DNA of 64,000 nt from Pseudanabaena minima (GCF_051131155.1 NZ_CP159508.1:4836001-4900000); one strand, 5' to 3'. Numbered from the stretch's first letter, positions 32,270 to 40,702 are shown. A program made the numbers and translations. The notes: generated from the letters alone by a model not told the origin.

Positions 32270-33985
32270 CTAAAAGAGGTTTTTATTTTTGTAGTTATCT
32301 TTGACCGTTTCCTTTTGTTCATTATTGTCCAACTTTATCATTGGATTATACCAAGGTATTTTATCTCCTTGCATATCACCGGCTAATGATCCTGCTAATG
32401 ATTTTGCTAGGGCTGTCGCTATCTTTGATGGTGCAATGGATGCAAGCAAAATATACAGGGCAAGATTTTTAGTTTTCAACTCATCAAACTTTGTCGATAA
32501 CTCATTAAATTCTTCAGTTTTCTTGATCTTTCGGTCATAACGTAATGAAGCTAACTTATTTGTAGCTTTCATTCTTGCTAAAGAAACGTTATTCAATCCT
32601 GGGGTTACCTGTACTTTTTTATTTCCTTTTTCTTTCATCCAACCTTGATTTAATATCTTTGCCACACCTTTATCCCAGTTAGCGTTTCTGTAACCAATCC
32701 TGCTGGAACTACTCTCGTACATCCTCATATTGGATAAAACCATTTGATTCTTAACTCTGGAGAGTCCCTTCTTTTCCAGCTTTTTATGTTCGACTTCCCT
32801 CATTTCTTGCACTCTAGTGATTAGCTCACTTAACATATCAATAAAACCTTTCATAGTTTCCACTAGCGGATCGTTTTCGGTGAGATAGCTTTTTGCTTTA
32901 CTTAATATCGTACTGAAATAACCACTGGTTATACTCCGAACATGAGGATTTTCCATAATGGATCTAATTTCTTTCACGCATTCGGCAACCTCTTTCTGAG
33001 CATCAGTCCCTTTATTCTTGATATAGGTATTTGAAATATCTCTGGATGTATTTTTGAGAAGATGATAGCCCTCCATCAGCATAAATGGATTGCGTTGAAT
33101 CAAATTAGGATTCTGGATATTTCTTTGGACTTTACTTCTTACTTTACTAGCTGCTCCTTGCTGCACAGTGTGTGTTAACTCATGAGCAATTAGCTCCTGA
33201 CCGCTCTTACTGCTGGGATTGTATGCCCCCTGTCTAAAAAATATGTCCTGCCCAGTGGTAAAAGCCTTCGCTTGAATCGATTGATTGAGTTGGTCAGATT
33301 GCGAATCTGTATGCACTTTCACGCCGCTAAAATCTGCACCCATCGCTTGCCCCATCTTTGATTGAAGGTTGGGATCTAAAGATTGACCACTACCCCTTGC
33401 TTGCTGAATCGATGACTCTAAGTCCGTTGAAGCCTCCCCACCTTTCAGATTCTCCCGTCTCTGCACCAAAGACTTTGTTTGTAATTCTTCGTCTTCGTCT
33501 TCCATCGCCTCTTGTCGCTGAATCTTAGAAATCTCAGGCTTCATTTGCAATTCTTCATCTTCAGATTCCATTGACTCTTGCTTTTGGACAGATCTCCCCT
33601 GCGGTGATGAATTAATTTTCTGCACTACCTTAGCCGCAGTAGTATCTGCTTCTTTCTCATATTTATCATTTGGCTCGCCAATATTCAGCTTTGCCTGAAT
33701 TTGACTCGATGCTATCTCATGTTGAGGTTGCATTCTTGAAATTAGCTTACGATTTTTTCTTTGGACTACATCGATAGGCGATCGCGATTCGGTTATCTGC
33801 ATATCGATCAGTCTTTGTAATAAATTTTCTGACTGATGATTTTGAGTACCCCTTGACGCTTTTTGTATTTCAATCGGATCTGATTCTTCTGACTTAACGG
33901 GTGCAAATGGTCTAGTTTGCAGGTTTAAGGTCGTTGACTTTTTAGTGGAAAATATTTGTAAAGGTTTTTCTTTTCTAAGTCTCAT
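32270..33985 (-). CDS. DUF4157 effector-like protein with HELTH motif and unknown C-terminal domain
   Basis: 571 aa, ATG start. N-terminus STTLNLQTRPFAP mirrors the lipase protein (29149-31062), and AKLNIGEPNDKYEKEAD appears in both. Two near-identical acidic blocks follow (QESMESEDEELQMKPEISKI and QEAMEDEDEELQTKSLVQRR). Residues about 190-275 form the DUF4157 domain: GVKVHTDSQSDQLNQSIQAK, FTTGQDIFFRQGAYNP and AHELTHTVQQG with the HExxH metallopeptidase-type motif (about 267-271). The remaining 290 residues are helical with a hydrophobic stretch near 500-530 and match no family I know. DUF4157 proteins are typical payloads of extracellular contractile injection systems. No sheath or baseplate gene is in the window. 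Confidence 0.85.
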   Translation of the reverse strand: MRLRKEKPLQIFSTKKSTTLNLQTRPFAPVKSEESDPIEIQKASRGTQNHQSENLLQRLIDMQITESRSPIDVVQRKNRKLISRMQPQHEIASSQIQAKLNIGEPNDKYEKEADTTAAKVVQKINSSPQGRSVQKQESMESEDEELQMKPEISKIQRQEAMEDEDEELQTKSLVQRRENLKGGEASTDLESSIQQARGSGQSLDPNLQSKMGQAMGADFSGVKVHTDSQSDQLNQSIQAKAFTTGQDIFFRQGAYNPSSKSGQELIAHELTHTVQQGAASKVRSKVQRNIQNPNLIQRNPFMLMEGYHLLKNTSRDISNTYIKNKGTDAQKEVAECVKEIRSIMENPHVRSITSGYFSTILSKAKSYLTENDPLVETMKGFIDMLSELITRVQEMREVEHKKLEKKGLSRVKNQMVLSNMRMYESSSSRIGYRNANWDKGVAKILNQGWMKEKGNKKVQVTPGLNNVSLARMKATNKLASLRYDRKIKKTEEFNELSTKFDELKTKNLALYILLASIAPSKIATALAKSLAGSLAGDMQGDKIPWYNPMIKLDNNEQKETVKDNYKNKNLF

Positions 33986-34126
33986 GCCATATACCTATAC
34001 AGCTAATTACTCTTAAAGGGTTTGTTTCAACAATACGCTTTATATTACCATTTCTATTCTTGCATAAGCAGCTATACATTTGCAATGCTCCTTTTAGGTC
34101 TTATCTTGGCATTTCGAGCATAAGAA

Positions 34127-34765
34127 CTAACGCTGCAACATTGCCCAAACAAATCCTGAGCCTTTGCCTTGAACTCTTGCCATCTGAATCCATAGCAAAG
34201 TCATATGTTCTAAATGTAAGCTCATGGATAATTTACCTGTATCTACTGGTTCCCATCCTAATTGCGAACAGAGAGAACTTACTGCCTCTTTGGCAGACTG
34301 ATCATTACCTGCAATTAGCATCGCAGGTTTCAAATCGCCATAGTCAGCATAGGTACTATCTTCAAAGTTCTCATAGCCATAAATAGTAAAGGCTTTCACC
34401 ACAGGAGCATTAGGCACAAATTCTTGAATGGTTTCACTTCCAGAGGCTTGACTTTGCAAACCATGCGATAAATTTGCACCAACAGGATTAGTGCAATCCA
34501 CTAAAATCTTGCCATCCAGCAATGATTTCACAGGAGCAAGTGCTGTCTCGATCGCATTAAAAGGAGTTGCTAAAAACACTATTTCTGCTTCTTGGACAGC
34601 TTCTAGCGGAGATTTGACGATCAGTTCAGAATTGCGGCTGGTGGCTTCTAAAACTGACTTGGATTGCGGATCACGGGCAGCGATGAATACTTGATGTCCG
34701 AGTTTTTGTAAGTGATCGGCTAGGGGTGCGCCGACATTACCAGTGCCAATGAATGCAATTTTCAT
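34127..34765 (-). CDS. NADP-dependent F420-reductase-like oxidoreductase
   Basis: 212 aa from the ATG at 34765, which has AGGAATAAC upstream; a longer frame (34840) would begin in unrelated sequence. Rossmann motif KIAFIGTGNVGAPLADHLQK at the N-terminus, FIAARDP at the adenosine-phosphate side (Arg favours NADP), ATPFNAIE and VDCTNPVG. Family COG2085-type reductases; in organisms without F420 they use other substrates. It lies 79 bases after the DJ-1/PfpI gene on the same strand with a hairpin between. The LysR gene diverging from PfpI is a likely regulator of both. Confidence 0.85.
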   Translation of the reverse strand: MKIAFIGTGNVGAPLADHLQKLGHQVFIAARDPQSKSVLEATSRNSELIVKSPLEAVQEAEIVFLATPFNAIETALAPVKSLLDGKILVDCTNPVGANLSHGLQSQASGSETIQEFVPNAPVVKAFTIYGYENFEDSTYADYGDLKPAMLIAGNDQSAKEAVSSLCSQLGWEPVDTGKLSMSLHLEHMTLLWIQMARVQGKGSGFVWAMLQR

Positions 34766-34810
34766 AAAGTTATTCCTAATGCGGTAGTGCCAAAGAAGTA
34801 ATGATTTTTG

Positions 34811-34849
34811 AGTAAGGAAGTGCCGCGCGAAGCGCGGCACTTCCTTACT
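34811..34849. repeat. 39-bp perfect hairpin containing the PfpI-like stop codon
   Basis: Arms AGTAAGGAAGTGCCGCGC and complement around GAA. The TAA of the DJ-1/PfpI gene (34845-34847) is formed by the hairpin arm, so the element may have replaced the original 3-prime end of that gene. Confidence 0.88.
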
Positions 34850-35555
34850 TGTTTAATGCTTCTAATACTAATTTTGCAGTTTCTGAACCAGAGTTTTGCT
34901 GTTGACCTGTAATCAAATTACCATCACGGATCGCATGGGGAGAAAAAGGTGCTTGAGTCACAAAATTAGCCCCTAATTGTTTTGCTTCATCTTCAATCCG
35001 AAAAGGCATTACTTTCTGACCAACAACTTGATCCGCATAGTCTTCTTCACTATTAGCAAAACCTGTAATCGACTTACCTTGAATTAAATATTCGCCATTA
35101 GGGAGTTTGGTTTCCAATAATAGACAAGTGCCATGACAGAGCGCCGCCGTTGGTTTACCCGTTGCATAGAAGCTGCTAAAAAGTTGGACGAGATTTTGAT
35201 CTTGGCGGAAGGTGAACATCGGCGATTGACCACCACAGACTACGATCGCATCGAAATCATTGATATTGAGCGTAGCGATCGCAGGCGTGTTTTCCAGCAA
35301 TTGCATAAATTCTGGTTGATTGATGTATTGCAGGGACAGCAGATCATTCTTGGAATAACCCGAAGCATCACGGGGATCGCTCAAGCTATCAAATTCCACT
35401 TTACCGCCCTTGGGACTAGCGATCGTCACCTGACATCCTGCATTCATAAATGCATCATAGGGATGAATCAATTCCGCAGCCCAGAAGCCAACGGGAATCC
35501 CTAAAGTCGTTGAAGTGGAAGGATTGGCAACAATTAAGAGAATTTGTTTGCTCAT
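34845..35555 (-). CDS. DJ-1/PfpI-family protein (class I glutamine amidotransferase-like)
   Basis: 236 aa, ATG start. IVVCGGQSPMF followed by AALCHGTCLLLE places the nucleophile Cys at the elbow of the DJ-1/PfpI fold; an early Glu and FAFGE-like residues (EEDYADQVVG) also fit the Hsp31/YajL-like glyoxalase III group. Likely roles are methylglyoxal detoxification or protein/nucleotide deglycation (family knowledge). The gene diverges from a LysR regulator with 91 bases between the chosen starts, the classic arrangement for autoregulated activation. Confidence 0.88.
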   Translation of the reverse strand: MSKQILLIVANPSTSTTLGIPVGFWAAELIHPYDAFMNAGCQVTIASPKGGKVEFDSLSDPRDASGYSKNDLLSLQYINQPEFMQLLENTPAIATLNINDFDAIVVCGGQSPMFTFRQDQNLVQLFSSFYATGKPTAALCHGTCLLLETKLPNGEYLIQGKSITGFANSEEDYADQVVGQKVMPFRIEDEAKQLGANFVTQAPFSPHAIRDGNLITGQQQNSGSETAKLVLEALNK

Positions 35556-35646
35556 GTTTGGATTGCATCAAAAATCACTACAACAAGTGTGGATCGAGTA
35601 TCATTTATTTGTCCAATGGATAATTTATATAAAAATCATTCATAGT

Positions 35647-36558
35647 ATGAATTTTAATTTGAGTCAGATTGACCTCAATCTATTGGTAGTGTTTGATGCT
35701 CTCATGCGCGATCGCCATGTCACCCGTGCGGGAGAACGCATTGGCTTGAGCCAACCTGCCACTAGTAACGCTCTAGCACGATTGCGATATCTGACTCAAG
35801 ATGAATTATTCATCAGGGCAAAATCAGGACTACAACCTACACCCGTTGCGATCGCCTTAGCAAACCAAATTCAACCTGCTTTGCAACAGATTCAGATAGC
35901 GCTGTCATCGGAAGCAAGTTTTGAGCCAATGACTAGCGATCGCGTATTTGCGATCGGCATGACTGACTATGTGGAATTTGTGCTGTTACCACCATTGTTA
36001 GAGAAATTAGAACAGGCTGCCCCAAATCTTAAAATCCAAGTGCGTACAGGCGATCGGCAGCAGTTATTTGATTTGTTAGATAATGGCAAAGTCGATCTGA
36101 TCTGTGGTGTATTTCCTGAACAGATTCCTTGGCATCAAGAACAATTACTTTTTCAAGAGCGCTTTGTTTGTGCCTGTCGTCAAGACCATTCCTTAATTCA
36201 AGATTATCTGTCGTTAGAAGAATATCTCACAACTTCCCATCTCCTCATTTCGATCAAGGAAGATATGGTTGGGAGAGTTGATGATACCCTTGCAATTCAA
36301 GGGCTCAGCCGTAATATCAGACTTTCTATTCCTCATTTTCTGGTTGCACCCTCTATCATTGCGCGTACAGACTTGATTACTACTCTCGCCGAACGAATTG
36401 CGATCGCTTTTGCTAAGGACTTGAACCTCAAAGTTTTTCCTTGCCCCTTAGAAATTGATGGCTTTTCCGTAGTCATGCGCTGGCATCAAAGCACAACCAA
36501 TCAAAGCACCCATAAATGGTTATGCCAGCTTTTTACTGAAATTGCAGTCAATATTTAA
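35647..36558 (+). CDS. LysR-family transcriptional regulator
   Basis: 303 aa from the ATG at 35647; the longer frame from 35515 overlaps the divergent gene and is rejected. HTH at residues 5-65: LSQIDLNLLVVFDALMRDRH, ERIGLSQPATSNALARLRYL. The C-terminal effector domain (about 90-300) has GMTDYVEFVLLPPLL and DLICGVFPEQ. It is of the NodD/SyrM-like LysR subgroup by its LNLLVVFDAL opening. Located head to head with the DJ-1/PfpI gene; probable binding sites would be in 35556-35646. The inducer is unknown. Confidence 0.92.
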   Translation: MNFNLSQIDLNLLVVFDALMRDRHVTRAGERIGLSQPATSNALARLRYLTQDELFIRAKSGLQPTPVAIALANQIQPALQQIQIALSSEASFEPMTSDRVFAIGMTDYVEFVLLPPLLEKLEQAAPNLKIQVRTGDRQQLFDLLDNGKVDLICGVFPEQIPWHQEQLLFQERFVCACRQDHSLIQDYLSLEEYLTTSHLLISIKEDMVGRVDDTLAIQGLSRNIRLSIPHFLVAPSIIARTDLITTLAERIAIAFAKDLNLKVFPCPLEIDGFSVVMRWHQSTTNQSTHKWLCQLFTEIAVNI

Positions 36559-36701
36559 AGTTGTATCTACTATAATTGATGTAAGGATTAATACATGAAT
36601 TTTAGGTTTTATCATCTATATTTTAGCTATAAAAAACTCTAAACATCTAAGTTACATAATTTTAGCTGTTAGCAATTTCAAACTTTGTAAACAAAAAATA
36701 C

Positions 36702-36729
36702 TTGCAATTTTGGTAAAAATAACTATAAT
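36702..36729 (+). promoter_or_regulatory. Candidate sigma70-type promoter for pncB
   Basis: TTGCAA at 36702-36707 and TATAAT at 36724-36729 with 16 bases between, 32 bases before the pncB ATG. It is the best -35/-10 pair seen in the 203-base region upstream. Inference from consensus match only. Confidence 0.5.
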
Positions 36730-36761
36730 AAGGATATACACAAAACTACCCCACTAAAGCC

Positions 36762-38108
36762 ATGAGCGCGATAACCGTCAATCCTGCTGTGAGCCTGAAA
36801 TCCGATACTTTAAACATCGCTACAGATGAATATGGATTGCTCACAGACCTTTATCAACTGACGATGGGTGCTTGCTATGTGCATGAAGGATGCGATCGCA
36901 AACGGGCTAGTTTTGAGTTATTTGTGCGTCGCCTTCCTGAGGGATTTGGATACTTAATTGCAATGGGTATTGCCCAAGCAGTGGAATACTTGCAAAATCT
37001 GCATTTTACCTCCGAGCAAATCACCGCTTTGCAAGCAACAGGAATCTTTGCTAGTGCCGATCGCCGCTTTTGGGAATTGCTAGCGAACTTCCGCTTTGAG
37101 GGCGATCTTTGGGCAGTACCAGAGGGAACAGCGATGTTTGCCAATGAGCCTTTCTTAAGAATTGAAGCTCCCCTTTGGCAAGCACAACTAGTTGAGACTT
37201 ACCTCTTAAACACGATCAACTACCAAACCTTAATTGCCACTAGAGCCGCGAGAATGCGTGATGTTGCAGGCGATCGCATTACCCTTTTAGAATTTGGCAC
37301 AAGACGTGCCTTCAGTCCCCAAGCTTCGCTTTGGGCAGCCAGAGCCGCCCTCGCCGCAGGCATGGATGCTACCTCTAATGTACTAGCTGCCCTGAAACTC
37401 GGCAAACAACCTAGCGGCACAATGGCTCATGCGTTGGTCATGGCATTGAATGCAACGGAAGGTAGTGAAGCCCAAGCCTTTAGTGCTTTCCATCAAGTTT
37501 TTCCTGAGAGTCCTCTTCTAATTGATACCTTTGATACGATCGCTGCTGCTCGTAATCTTGCCGAGAAGGTCAAATCTGGTGAGATGCAAGTAAAAGGAGT
37601 TCGCATTGACTCAGGTGATATGGCAACAGTTTCTAAAGAAGTAAAAGCACTTCTACCTGATGCTGCCATTTTTGCCAGTGGCGATATTGACGAAGCCGAG
37701 ATTCTTCGCTTGAAAGCATTAGGAGCGCCCATTGATGGCTATGGCATCGGCACAAAATTAGTCACAGGTGCGCCCGTAAATGGAGTTTATAAGTTAGTGG
37801 AAATTGATAATATTCCTGTTTCCAAAAAGTCAAGCGGCAAGCAATCGATCGCTAGTCGTAAACAGGTCTGGCGTAGTTTCGAGAATGGTGTAGTAATTGG
37901 TGATCGCCTCACCCATATTTCCGCGATTCCTCAACACGATGAGCAACCTATCTTAGAACTGATCATGCACAATGGCGAATTATTGAAACCTTTGGATGAT
38001 TTAGATGCGATCGCCAAACGTACTCGTAATTCTGTACAGTCCTTGCCTCAAGCAGTTCGCAATATTGCTAATCCAGAGACAGTTCTGGTAAAAGTTGACA
38101 TGGCTTAG
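36762..38108 (+). CDS. pncB: Nicotinate phosphoribosyltransferase
   Basis: 448 aa, ATG start. Converts nicotinate plus PRPP to nicotinate mononucleotide in NAD salvage. Family landmarks: LLTDLYQLTMGACYVHEGC near the N-terminus, FELFVRRLPEGFGYLIAMG, LLEFGTRRAFSPQASLWAAR (PRPP region), TMAHALVMAL, VRIDSGDM and YGIGTKLVTG. Length is that of bacterial PncB. NadD and an NrtR-type regulator are encoded about 6 kb downstream, so NAD salvage functions are regionally grouped though separated by an accessory block. It converges on the mazF-like gene with 3 bases between stops. Confidence 0.95.
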   Translation: MSAITVNPAVSLKSDTLNIATDEYGLLTDLYQLTMGACYVHEGCDRKRASFELFVRRLPEGFGYLIAMGIAQAVEYLQNLHFTSEQITALQATGIFASADRRFWELLANFRFEGDLWAVPEGTAMFANEPFLRIEAPLWQAQLVETYLLNTINYQTLIATRAARMRDVAGDRITLLEFGTRRAFSPQASLWAARAALAAGMDATSNVLAALKLGKQPSGTMAHALVMALNATEGSEAQAFSAFHQVFPESPLLIDTFDTIAAARNLAEKVKSGEMQVKGVRIDSGDMATVSKEVKALLPDAAIFASGDIDEAEILRLKALGAPIDGYGIGTKLVTGAPVNGVYKLVEIDNIPVSKKSSGKQSIASRKQVWRSFENGVVIGDRLTHISAIPQHDEQPILELIMHNGELLKPLDDLDAIAKRTRNSVQSLPQAVRNIANPETVLVKVDMA

Positions 38109-38111
38109 GAG

Positions 38112-38441
38112 CTATTCCGCAAACATTTCCGCCAAAATATCAAGAACTTCCCTTTGCTCATGTTGGCTAATTTGACCAATCTTTTTCACCAATCGAGATT
38201 TATCCACTGTGCGAATTTGATCGAGGACTATTTGTCCATCTTTACCCTGAAACTGACAAATAACACGAGTGGGATAGATTCTGCCTTTAGTTGTCATCGG
38301 CGCAATAATCACTGTGGAAATATAGCGGTTCATCTCATCTGGTGAAACAATCACGCAGGGGCGAGTCTTTTGAATCTCGCTACCGATCATAGGATCGAGA
38401 TTAACCAGAAAAACATCAAACCGCTTAGCTACCACTCCCAT
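38112..38441 (-). CDS. MazF/PemK-family endoribonuclease toxin
   Basis: 109 aa; overlaps the end of the antitoxin gene by 13 bases. RFDVFLVNLDPMIGSEIQKT, RPCVIVSPDEMN, TVIIAPMTTK and GQIVLDQIRTVDKSRLVKKI cover the full MazF fold, with the conserved Arg (RPCVIVS) and Thr (APMTT) near the active site. Intact length. MazF toxins cleave mRNA at short sites. The antitoxin is the upstream gene in the same operon. Confidence 0.93.
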   Translation of the reverse strand: MGVVAKRFDVFLVNLDPMIGSEIQKTRPCVIVSPDEMNRYISTVIIAPMTTKGRIYPTRVICQFQGKDGQIVLDQIRTVDKSRLVKKIGQISQHEQREVLDILAEMFAE

Positions 38442-38689
38442 TCAGTCTGCTCCCATTCTGTTGGATTAACTTTATCTAAAAGCACATCGTCTTGATATGC
38501 TGCCATTGCTGCAAAAGCTTGATCCCAACCAGTCCGCAATTGTTGTAGAGGTCGAATAGTTAAGCGATCGCCGTCAACACTAATTTCAACTTCTGTTTGA
38601 ATTCCACTTTGTTCTAACAAGGTTTTGGGAATACGGATGCCTTGTGAGTTCCCTATTTTAATGATGCGAGTTCTGATAGCTATACTCAT
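38429..38689 (-). CDS. MazE-like AbrB-fold antitoxin
   Basis: 86 aa from the ATG at 38689; an upstream start at 38710 adds 7. The swapped-hairpin AbrB/MazE domain: TRIIKIGNSQGIRIPKTLLE, VEISVDGDRLTIRP. The C-terminal half is acidic (YQDDVLLDKVNPTEWEQTEW), suitable for wrapping the MazF dimer. The frame overlaps the toxin start, which implies translational coupling and autoregulation by the complex (family knowledge). Confidence 0.92.
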   Translation of the reverse strand: MSIAIRTRIIKIGNSQGIRIPKTLLEQSGIQTEVEISVDGDRLTIRPLQQLRTGWDQAFAAMAAYQDDVLLDKVNPTEWEQTEWEW

Positions 38690-38825
38690 ATTCAAATAAC
38701 TTTCAAGCAAAAAGTAATTACATTGTAGCTACTTTTGATGAAAATTGCTAATTGAATATGATGTATTGACATTGTATATACAAAGCCTTAGGATTGTTTA
38801 TGAAAAGGTGTTTCAGAGATTAGTT

Positions 38826-39137
38826 ATGTCTACGCCATCTCAACAAACGACAGATCTGAATAAACCCGCAAGTAAAGCTCGCGACCTGTCGATTAATCTG
38901 CGGATTAGTCAAAACCAGCGAGACTTGATTGATCGCGCAGCAACATTGCAAGGAAAAAGTCGCTCGGAGTTTATGCTAGATTCTGCCTATCAGAAAGCAC
39001 AGGACGTTCTACTCGATCGCTGTTTATTTGATGTCGATAAGCAGAGATTTCAACAATTTCTAGACCGTCTAGATGCGCCTGTCATGCCCAATGAAAATCT
39101 GCGGCAGTTGCTTACTGCTAATGCTCCTTGGGATTAA
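38826..39137 (+). CDS. TacA-type DUF1778 antitoxin
   Basis: 103 aa from the ATG at 38826; the longer frame from 38745 is not favoured. Ribbon-helix-helix DUF1778 domain: LSINLRISQNQRDLIDRAAT, KSRSEFMLDSAYQKAQDVLL. The C-terminal LDAPVMPNENLRQLLTANAP is the toxin-binding tail of TacA antitoxins. The cognate GNAT toxin frame starts 6 bases after the stop but is interrupted by a nonsense codon, so this antitoxin seems to be an orphan in function. Confidence 0.92.
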   Translation: MSTPSQQTTDLNKPASKARDLSINLRISQNQRDLIDRAATLQGKSRSEFMLDSAYQKAQDVLLDRCLFDVDKQRFQQFLDRLDAPVMPNENLRQLLTANAPWD

Positions 39138-39143
39138 TCTGTG

Positions 39144-39653
39144 ATGTCCGAATTAGAACAGGTTCTTAATCGACCAGAAAAACTCAATGCATCGCATCAA
39201 ATCGATCAATTTGATTGTGGAAATGTTCAACTCAATGACTGACTGAAACATAGAGCTTTAAAAAACGAGTTGCAAGGTGCTTCGCGAACCTATGTTGTTA
39301 CAGTTGAGAAGGTGGTTATCGCCTATTATTGCCTAGCGAATGGTGCGATCGCGCAGACAATCTCCACAGGCAAAGTTAAGCGAAATATGCCCGATCCTAT
39401 TCCTGTAATGATTATTGGACGTTTGGCAGTTGATCTTAATTGGCAGGGTAAGAGAATTGGCAAAGCCTTGCTCAGGGATGCGATACTTCGTACTTTACAG
39501 GCTGCTGAAATTGCGGGAATTAGAGCAATTTTAGTGGAAGCAATTTCTGAAGAGGCAAAGCAATTTTATGAGAAGTGTGGTTTTACGGTTTCGCCTATTG
39601 CGCCGATGACTTTGATGATTACAATCAACGATGCAATTTCGTCTTTAATCTAG
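39144..39653 (+). pseudogene. TacT-type GNAT toxin with in-frame TGA
   Basis: The frame starts MSELEQVLNRPEKLNASHQI, runs to FDCGNVQLND, hits TGA at 39240-39242, and continues LKHRALKNELQGASRTYVV through the acetyl-CoA loop WQGKRIGKALL and VLVEA-like YEKCGF to a normal end at 39653. Related TacT toxins have Trp (TGG) at the stop position, so a single G-to-A change explains the break. The downstream part has only a TTG at 39270 as possible restart and would lack the first 42 residues. Inactive toxin is the simplest reading. Confidence 0.87.
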
Positions 39654-39659
39654 GCTGAT

Positions 39660-40046
39660 CTATCTAACTAAACTAGCTAATTTCTCTTCATCTAGATCCA
39701 CACCTCGACGTTCTAAATATTGGCGGAGGTTAATTTGAATGAACAAATCTTGTAATTCTTCGGCAATTTCGGCTGGTGGATTGCCTGATAGAGCCGTTGC
39801 AATTAGCCTGTTAGCAATCTCAAATTCTCCACATTCGATCGCTAAAGATGCAGCACTACGATGTAAAACTGAACGGGTTGGTTCAGATTCCCAATGATTA
39901 GCAATTAAAGCAGCGGCGCTTGATTCTTTGGTAAATGCCTGTCTCCGTAGATGATTAGATTGTTCTACTTCACCTCTAAGTTTAGCTACTTGAGCCAATT
40001 CTGCTAAGTCCATTGCTTCTCTATGTAATACATTAACTTGGGTCAT
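39660..40046 (-). CDS. Hypothetical helical protein, second of a coupled pair
   Basis: 128 aa, ATG overlapping the stop of the upstream gene by 4 bases. The sequence is almost all amphipathic helix with a TPR-like rhythm: AMDLAELAQVAKLRGEVEQS, HRSAASLAIECGEFEIANRL and LQDLFIQINLRQYLERRGV. I recognise no named family. Such pairs of a ~170-aa and a ~130-aa protein within toxin-antitoxin rich regions are plausible accessory genes, but nothing in the sequence shows a toxin or antitoxin motif. Confidence 0.62.
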   Translation of the reverse strand: MTQVNVLHREAMDLAELAQVAKLRGEVEQSNHLRRQAFTKESSAAALIANHWESEPTRSVLHRSAASLAIECGEFEIANRLIATALSGNPPAEIAEELQDLFIQINLRQYLERRGVDLDEEKLASLVR

Positions 40047-40549
40047 TTTTTTGCTGTGATTGCTATTGGTTTGCTAAATTCAACTACTACAATATAAGCA
40101 GGTAGTAAGCCATCAGAAGGTTTAGTCTGTTCTAGTTTTTGCTTGAGTCTGATATTGATACGTTTTTCGTCACCTGCGCGAATACCTGATATTTCCAATC
40201 TTGCTTTGTTTTGAAATGGAAGTAGAGAATCATCATTTTCAGTACCTAGCCAGTAATCAAATCCTGTACCTTTGCGCGATCGCTCAATAACCGTAAAGTC
40301 TGTGAGCCTAGTAATAATCATAAAAGCAATACCGTAAGCTGCTTGCTCTGTTGTATATTCTAAATCATTCCAACATCGAAGCATCTGTTGTGTGACGGGT
40401 TGCCAGTACAACTTAAATACTTCTTGAAAGTCGCCTTCAACTATAAGGTTTATGCCTTGAGGATGTCCGCGATCGCTTAGGCAAACAGCACAAGCTTCGG
40501 CTAAGGTAGCCCCAAATACAGGAGTAATTGCTGGGAAACCATTAGCCAA
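40043..40549 (-). CDS. Hypothetical protein, first of a coupled pair
   Basis: 168 aa from a TTG start; no ATG lies between this point and the upstream stop, and the next ATG would remove a third of the protein. Visible features: a Cys-containing N-terminal region (EACAVCLSDRGHPQG), YTTEQAAYGIAFMIITRLTD, and a C-terminal beta segment (RINIRLKQKLEQT, YIVVVEFSKPIAI). The pattern FDYWLGTENDD resembles a substrate-like loop in nuclease folds but I cannot assign one. Four-base overlap with the next gene means the two products act together. Confidence 0.58.
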   Translation of the reverse strand: MANGFPAITPVFGATLAEACAVCLSDRGHPQGINLIVEGDFQEVFKLYWQPVTQQMLRCWNDLEYTTEQAAYGIAFMIITRLTDFTVIERSRKGTGFDYWLGTENDDSLLPFQNKARLEISGIRAGDEKRINIRLKQKLEQTKPSDGLLPAYIVVVEFSKPIAITAKK

Positions 40550-40702
40550 TTCAGCTAAAATGATTGGGTCAGAGTTTTTAGAGTCTATATCAGATATTGT
40601 GTTGGACTTAAGTGTATCTTAATGATAAACACCTATTTATTTTTAAAGTCGCCAATATTTGCATCGCTATAGTCGCGATATTCCCCCTAGTTTTGAACAA
40701 CC

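Noticed and set aside
32168..32386. 72-aa frame on plus strand next to the 59-bp palindrome
   Set aside because: Overlaps the end of the DUF4157 gene antisense; no ribosome site or homology.
28599..33985. Complete contractile injection system
   Set aside because: Only effector-like genes are present; no sheath, tube, baseplate or AAA ATPase of such a machine is in the window.
35515..35646. Longer N-terminus of the LysR gene
   Set aside because: It overlaps the divergent DJ-1/PfpI start and lacks the LysR N-terminal pattern; HTH begins right after the ATG at 35647.
39240..39242. TGA as recoded codon (selenocysteine or programmed readthrough)
   Set aside because: Family position is Trp, no SECIS-like structure was noted, and a single base change explains it.
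39270..39653. Shortened GNAT gene starting at TTG 39270
   Set aside because: The frame is the tail of a TacT toxin interrupted by TGA; a start there would lack the first strand and helix of the fold.
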